Shown here: in pieces, positions 58,515 to 64,000 of the stretch | How the letters are laid out: each line of letters begins with the position of its first letter | Numbering within the stretch: the first letter of the stretch is position 1 | Source: Membranipora membranacea | Lineage: Eukaryota; Bryozoa; Gymnolaemata; Cheilostomatida; Membraniporidae | NCBI GenBank assembly: GCA_914767715.1 | Contig: OU612068.1 | Coordinates: forward strand, 4,216,001 to 4,280,000 | Reading direction: 5' to 3' | DNA length: 64,000 bases | Translations under genes and position numbers: made by a program | The notes under the pieces: generated by a model | What the model was told of the DNA's origin: nothing | The model's input: the letters and a program-made list of their open reading frames with translations, nothing else | Databases searched by the model: none

Positions 58515-61500
58515 ATGAGTGATGAAGAAGATGATGAGCCTTTAGATCCAAGAATTCAGGTGAGAAATCACAAAATTTGGATAATGTTCCTCGCTGCTAA
58601 CATTATATTATTTATAAATAAATAAGAAGAGTTTGAGTATAGAAGTAGATTGGTTGGGTTCGAGATTGGTTGGCTTGTTTTCACTTGCTGCTCTGTCTGT
58701 CTGCTGTACCTTCTTCACATAGATTGTTGAACTAAGTTAGTAGAGAAGCTTGAACCATATATTTAATCCTATACAAATTTACTTATTGGTCACTACAAGT
58801 TGCAAGACAAGACAATTGGCATTGCTCTTACCAAGGAGTAAAATACTCTAACTCCATATCACTAGGGCTAGGCCAATAAATAGATAGTTGTATATTATAC
58901 TACTGAAGACAGGCCCTACACATGATTCGAGCAATGAACTCCCTCTTCCTCCAGGAAGAGGGAGTTCATTGATTTGAGAACAATCAGGCTAACTGTGGCG
59001 CGTGCCGTGTGCATTACCAGGTCTATTTATTGAAAAGCTTGGTATTGCAATCATAGCAATGATCCATCCTCTATAATCCACCTCACTTTGGAACTCAGTG
59101 TTTTACATGTTTTCCGCAACCAGAGACATCTACCTTTCTCACAACATCAATCATGACCATCAAGATCACTCTCCACCCTACCGATGTTGAATGTCTAAAT
59201 TGAAGGGAGGAGAAGACCTCAATGAGCTCATGATCATCTTTAGGGTGTCTCGGTATTTTTAAAATCAACTTGTGTCCATTTGCTCAGATTTAAGTCAAAT
59301 GAATCAACACCAAGAAGTCAATGTGTTGGCTGTATTAGTTGTTTCAGGGTATGGTTGAATGTAGTCTCACAACCAAAATATTGACTGAACATCATCACAT
59401 AGATTCATGAAACATCCTCGGCATTAATTGTATTCTGAGGCATGCATGTTATCCCTTGTCCGCTATCTGAGCCAATAGGGTGGCCGGTCTTTAACACTCA
59501 CTGTACTGAGGTCACTGCCATAGGGCATAATATACCTGCTTGCAATGGATTTACTCGAGTAAGTCTGTTGTTGTGCACATCGGAGCAGGAAGTTCTGCCC
59601 AATAACAAACACCATGCAGCTTTATAACTGCTCCGATTCATCATCGATCAAATTAAATTATTGCACTGGATTGCAAAGAATATATGGGCATCATTTCTAT
59701 TTTTTGAAAAATGACAGCAACATCAAATTTAAATCTAAAAGGAGGAATAAGGAACATTGTTTTTAATTTACTTTCACATGATTGGATGACAATGTTGACC
59801 CAAACAGCTTACTTTAATTCGTTATCAGTCAGCCACATGTTAATATGATAATCAAGAACTGTAACTTCTTCTTTTATAGAATGAACTGGAGAGGCTAAAC
59901 AAAGCTTCCTTATTGATAAACAAGCTGGAGAATGATCTGGATGTAAGTGATAAGAATTTTATCTATCATTTATCTATTATTATCTATATATGTATCAGTA
60001 TTTTGTTTGTCTGTGTCGACCATTCAAGTTTAGAGGAGGTATAAAACATGACCATCTCAATCACGAAATACTGATTTGTACGTGTCACAATTTACACACT
60101 TTGTATAGCAATACTTTGTGTGTAGCACTGTGAAGGATAAGTTTTTTCTCTTATTTCGATGTAAAGACACTTACATTAAAAAGTTTTGCGTTTTTTGCAT
60201 TTTGATAGTTTGCATTTGCATCACTGCGGAAGGAGGTTGATTGAAAGAAATGAATTGGTCCTTCTCATTGTTAGAGAGTTAATAGCTTTATAACAATGTG
60301 AAGGGTGAAGTCTTAAGATTCCTGTTTAGAAAAACCTGCTTAGCTGTTATTAGCTTTCAAAACTGTAATACATTTGGAAATTCTGAGGACAGGACCTACA
60401 TCATACATCCATAAATATAATAATGAGACTACAATGATGTTTGTCCTCTAAGCTCAAAGGTTGCTCTGTTGTACACCGCTGACCTGCTCTGTCAAAGTGA
60501 GCTTCTACTAATTGTATAGTATTCTAAGCCTTCATGATGGGGCCTACTTTTTTGCTTATTAAATGACAAAGCATAGCAATGATTTTCTGATTAAATAGAT
60601 GTCAGAATATTATATATTTGCCTCTGTCATGGTCTCAGTACCAAAGATGTCCGGCACGAATAGGTTCATTGAAATTTTGCATCTTGGAAATGCAGAATGC
60701 TCACCGACTTCTCATGTCCAACCCTCTAGTCCAATGAATATTGAGCGCTAGCTAAACCAAGGAAACTTGGTGATGTCATGACAGTGGTAACATCCCAAAG
60801 CAACCAATTTACCATCCTGTAATCTGACTTGAGTGGTTACATCTGTAAAAACCTGCTGTAAATAAATGATTCATAAGAAATGAATTTATCAATTATACCT
60901 TTTAGTCAATGACCAGTATCCACCTAAGCACATGGTATAGCATCCCTGGGAGGAATGTTACCCTTATTTTTGACAACATTCCGTACATAACTTTCTCATA
61001 ATTTATCTCAATGGGTTTTTTAAAAAAAAGGCATGTAGGCCTATGTGATTGTCGGAAGCCAAAAAATGGTCAATTTACTGAATCATTTCTATTTTACTCA
61101 CTACTATGCTATGTGGCTATTCGGACACAATTTAAACAATGTGACCATTGTTGACTGACACTTGCATAGCTATTTAAAGGACCAAAAAGTAATCTTAGAA
61201 TTGTTGAACACAAAACTTTATTGTTTTATCACTGGCATTCAATGCATCATAACTGTCTTGTCAGCCTTGACTTGAGTAGCCTAGGTGTTAGAAGATAGAA
61301 CAAGCAGCTTCTTTCTCCCTGATGATATTTCCTGATCTATGTATCATGTGATTCATGCAATAGTAAACCTTGTTTTCCACTGTTTCTCTTTGATGTCCAT
61401 CATATTATGATTGATCTTGTATTGTATCTGTGTGGCAGGGTGTCCTGTAACTCCCAACACTGTCCAACAAGGCAGGTCAAAACAAACTTCTAATGTGTAG

Positions 61501-63021
61501 CTACAAACACTGCAGTAATACATCTATTATCTCATTATTTTTATATCAGGATGCTCGAGGCCGGTTTAGAAGCCTGCTTACAGAATCAACTCAACAGTTA
61601 GAGGGATTGAGTCGCAAACTTGGCAGTTGTATCGAGAAGGCCAAACCCTACTACGACTGTCGACTCAAAGCTAAAGAGGTGAGTAGCTTTGCCACTCAAT
61701 TTGTCAGCTAGATACAGGGACTTTTGCAAGCCGGCTTTTCATGATTTCTTAGGGAACGAACTCAATAGTTTCTGAGTAAATGGCGTCAGATTTATCAAAG
61801 CAGCAAAGTTCACTACCATATGTTAGTGTAGGCCAAAAAGGAAATTATATGCTTTAGGGCTGTCTTGACATCTACTGCAATTCACATACGGCTTAAAAGT
61901 AGTGGTAATTAAATATCAGGAAACTTCAAAGATGTCCACATTTTAACAGCGAAGTTCATGACATGCATTTTATGCTTATTTATGACCTAATTTCAGTAAT
62001 AAACCTTGTTATACAGTGTATGTTACATTCTAGTAAACTATAAGGACACAATAAATGATCCATAAACCAGTCAATTAGAAAAATTGCAGTTTTGTCAATT
62101 TTGCGGCTTTATTGATCTGTCAAAATGTTAAAGTGCTTTGCACTAAGTACAGTAGTACCATATCAAAGATACTAAATTGACCATATTTACAGCATTTCAT
62201 ATAATAGCAGACAACCATTGATTGTCCTACTTGGATGATAACTGTTAGAAGAGTAGGTTTGTAAATTTTTTCCGTTTCATTTGATGTATAAATCTATAAG
62301 GACAAAATGAATGAATGATTTGACCAACTATATCATAAAGCTGAATGTTACCATGTAATTACTCCCACGATATTACTCATACCTGGGAGGTTACGCAAGT
62401 TTCAACTGACTTTATGATCCCAAGTCTAAATGAAGTAGTAGGATGTACTCGGACAAGAAGTAAACTGTTATTAGCTGTCGCGCTCACTAAAATTTTACAT
62501 ATAATTATTGATCACGAAGTGAAAGTGGAGATAACCCGCCCAAAAGCACCTGTCAGAGAGACTTACTGTCACCTTCAATGTACTCTAGTCCTCGTCTCTT
62601 AAAGGCTACTGAACTCGTGTGCCGGAATAGCTGCATTTCTTGACATCCAAGTACATGGAAAGTTGTAATACTTGGTAAGACATAGCCTTGTCACACTGCT
62701 ACATCTTTTTTTGGTCAAAACATAAAAATTAGCTGCTTGACAAGGCTAGGTAGGACTACTTATGACGGCTACAAAAATGGGTGAATTGTAAACAGATACT
62801 TCACTCCAGCTCAGTCTGTTACTATTCTCACCACGAGTCTATTCGTTCTGTAGGTTCAGGCGCAGACTCACCAGGCAGCTATGAAGTATGAGCGAGCCTT
62901 TAGTCAGCAGGCAGCGGCTCGTGAGATGGTCGAGTTAGCAGAGCAAGGTTATCAGAGCAAGGAAGATCAGATCACCTTCGATACCGCCTGGCAGGAGATG
63001 CTCAATCATGCTACTATGAAG
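58515..63021 (+). CDS. SH3BP5-like protein (RAB11 exchange factor family), 5' part only
   Basis: Four exons: 58515-58559, 59880-59942, 61550-61678, 62854-63021, all in phase 0, giving the first 135 residues; the gene continues past the window end. It starts MSDEEDDEPLDPRIQ, then NELERLNKASLLINKLENDLD, LTESTQQLEGLSRKLG, KAKPYYDCRLKAKE, and ends with DTAWQEMLNHATMK. These match the N-terminal coiled coil of SH3BP5/SH3BP5L. Family members are long antiparallel coiled coils that act as guanine exchange factors for RAB11; vertebrate SH3BP5 (Sab) also docks JNK at mitochondria. The family call is secure. Whether it is SH3BP5 or SH3BP5L cannot be told; most invertebrates have one gene. Confidence 0.9.
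58924..58978. mobile_element. 39-bp palindromic insertion with 8-bp flanking repeat
   Basis: The core 58932-58970 is a near-perfect hairpin: CAATGAACTCCCTCTTCC facing its complement GGAAGAGGGAGTTCATT, with a loop of only a few bases. The flanks GATTCGAG and GATTTGAG differ at one base. Intron 1 of the SH3BP5-like gene. It is the longest copy of this family in the window. Confidence 0.65.
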
Positions 63022-64000
63022 GTTAGTTTTGTTCGCTAAACTCATATTATCTCCATATCAGATACATATGTGCTGTGTCTTGAGACTAATCACAGGCGAT
63101 GACATTGCTCGAAATACTTAGAGAGAATGATTTGTGCTCTGCAATCGATGCATGCAGGATGTCTGTTTTTAAGTAGAGTGCATTAATAAAAAGTTGTAAA
63201 AATTATGATTCTTCCCCAAAGGTGTTTAATCATTTTCTCATAAACTATATGGAATCTAGTTTGCCAAAGGCCCCTTCTCCCGCAACCAAACAATCATGAG
63301 TCATTTACATATCGTACCATCACAGCAACAATAACATTTGTTGGCTAAAGCGTGAATAATTGCTCAATTTACAACACCCCATTAAATAATTCAGAAGTTT
63401 TTAATTCAATGACTCACAATATATATTTAGAGTTAATCCAATTGTTTGGCACTAAATTAATATAATGTGGGAAATGAACAATTAAGAGAAAAGGAAATTT
63501 TTACCTGTCAAACCACTATAACGAATCACTTGGTAACCTGTGCAGTTTTCTTGTTACACTCATCACCACAACTAATTAGCCATGCTAATCCCTGTCTACT
63601 AGTTAATACCCTAGACGGCAGGACCGGCTAGACAACTAAAAATATTAGGCCTGCTACATGCACTGGAAATTACACACTTTTTGGTTGTGAAGCAAAAATG
63701 AAGCTGACACTTAGTTAATTGTGTAACTCTAGGTCCCTCAAGACTTAAACCTACTCTAGTCAGCAAATTATTGTTACATGTTTATTATAAAAGTCATAAA
63801 TGATTTTCGCTAAGTTTAGTTATTAAATTTTCTAAACTTGATATGGTGCACTCATTTGTTGCAACTAATTGCAGAAAACCATGAAAAATTTTGATCATCA
63901 TCTTATCTGTGAAATTATTTCTGTATCATATTCATAATCAGTATGATGCCATTGTGGCAGTGTGTTAGGATTGGCTGCTGATTCCCAATGCTGATTGACG
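63022..64000 (+). other. intron 4 of the SH3BP5-like gene, running off the window
   Basis: Follows the donor AAG|gttagt at 63021. No further exon with a matching phase-0 acceptor and SH3BP5-type sequence is visible before the window ends. AT-rich, no repeat of note. Confidence 0.5.

Overview
The window is nuclear DNA from an animal, probably an invertebrate; the phylum cannot be fixed from the sequence. It is AT-rich, genes are split by many GT-AG introns of about 0.1 to 3 kb, and the proteins are animal families: a NACHT-WD40 protein of the NWD type, a eukaryotic phenylalanyl-tRNA synthetase alpha chain, an SH3BP5-type protein and an F-box protein. There are no operons, rRNA or CRISPR arrays. 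Every exon set below was assembled by hand by matching splice sites and codon phase. Layout: (1) About 0.5-39.05 kb, + strand: one large gene of 31 coding exons for a NWD1/NWD2-like protein of about 2,092 residues (DUF4062-like N-terminal domain, NACHT ATPase, long WD40 array). It has a second possible first exon at 5958. Intron 11 holds an intronless F-box gene on the opposite strand (17024-18466) and a short decayed copy of part of that gene. (2) 39.05-46.4 kb: mostly non-coding, with a two-exon + strand gene (41898-42752) for a small secreted-peptide-like precursor of 162 residues with four C-terminal cysteines after a run of basic residues; I do not recognise its family. (3) 46.4-58.1 kb, - strand: a complete 11-exon FARSA gene (493 residues). 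Its fifth intron contains a long + strand open reading frame (54373-55503) for a 376-residue acidic, Ser/Thr-rich protein of unknown function. (4) 58.5 kb to the window end, + strand: the first four coding exons of an SH3BP5-like gene, head to head with FARSA across about 380 bp. Between exons lie many repeats. The most striking are very small palindromic insertions (16-39 bp) with ends such as CAGGGAGT or CAAGGAGT, each flanked by exact or near-exact 8-bp direct repeats; this looks like minimal hAT-type elements. Others are a TTAA-flanked foldback element of about 0.84 kb, a 183-bp tandem duplication just before an exon, a 92-bp minisatellite next to a splice acceptor, and a dispersed GTCTG..CAGAC palindrome. 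The most notable protein feature is the NACHT P-loop, where the usual Gly-Lys-Ser/Thr is replaced by Gly-Arg-Lys-Ser. The genes do not form one pathway; their closeness is nesting and head-to-head packing, not an operon.
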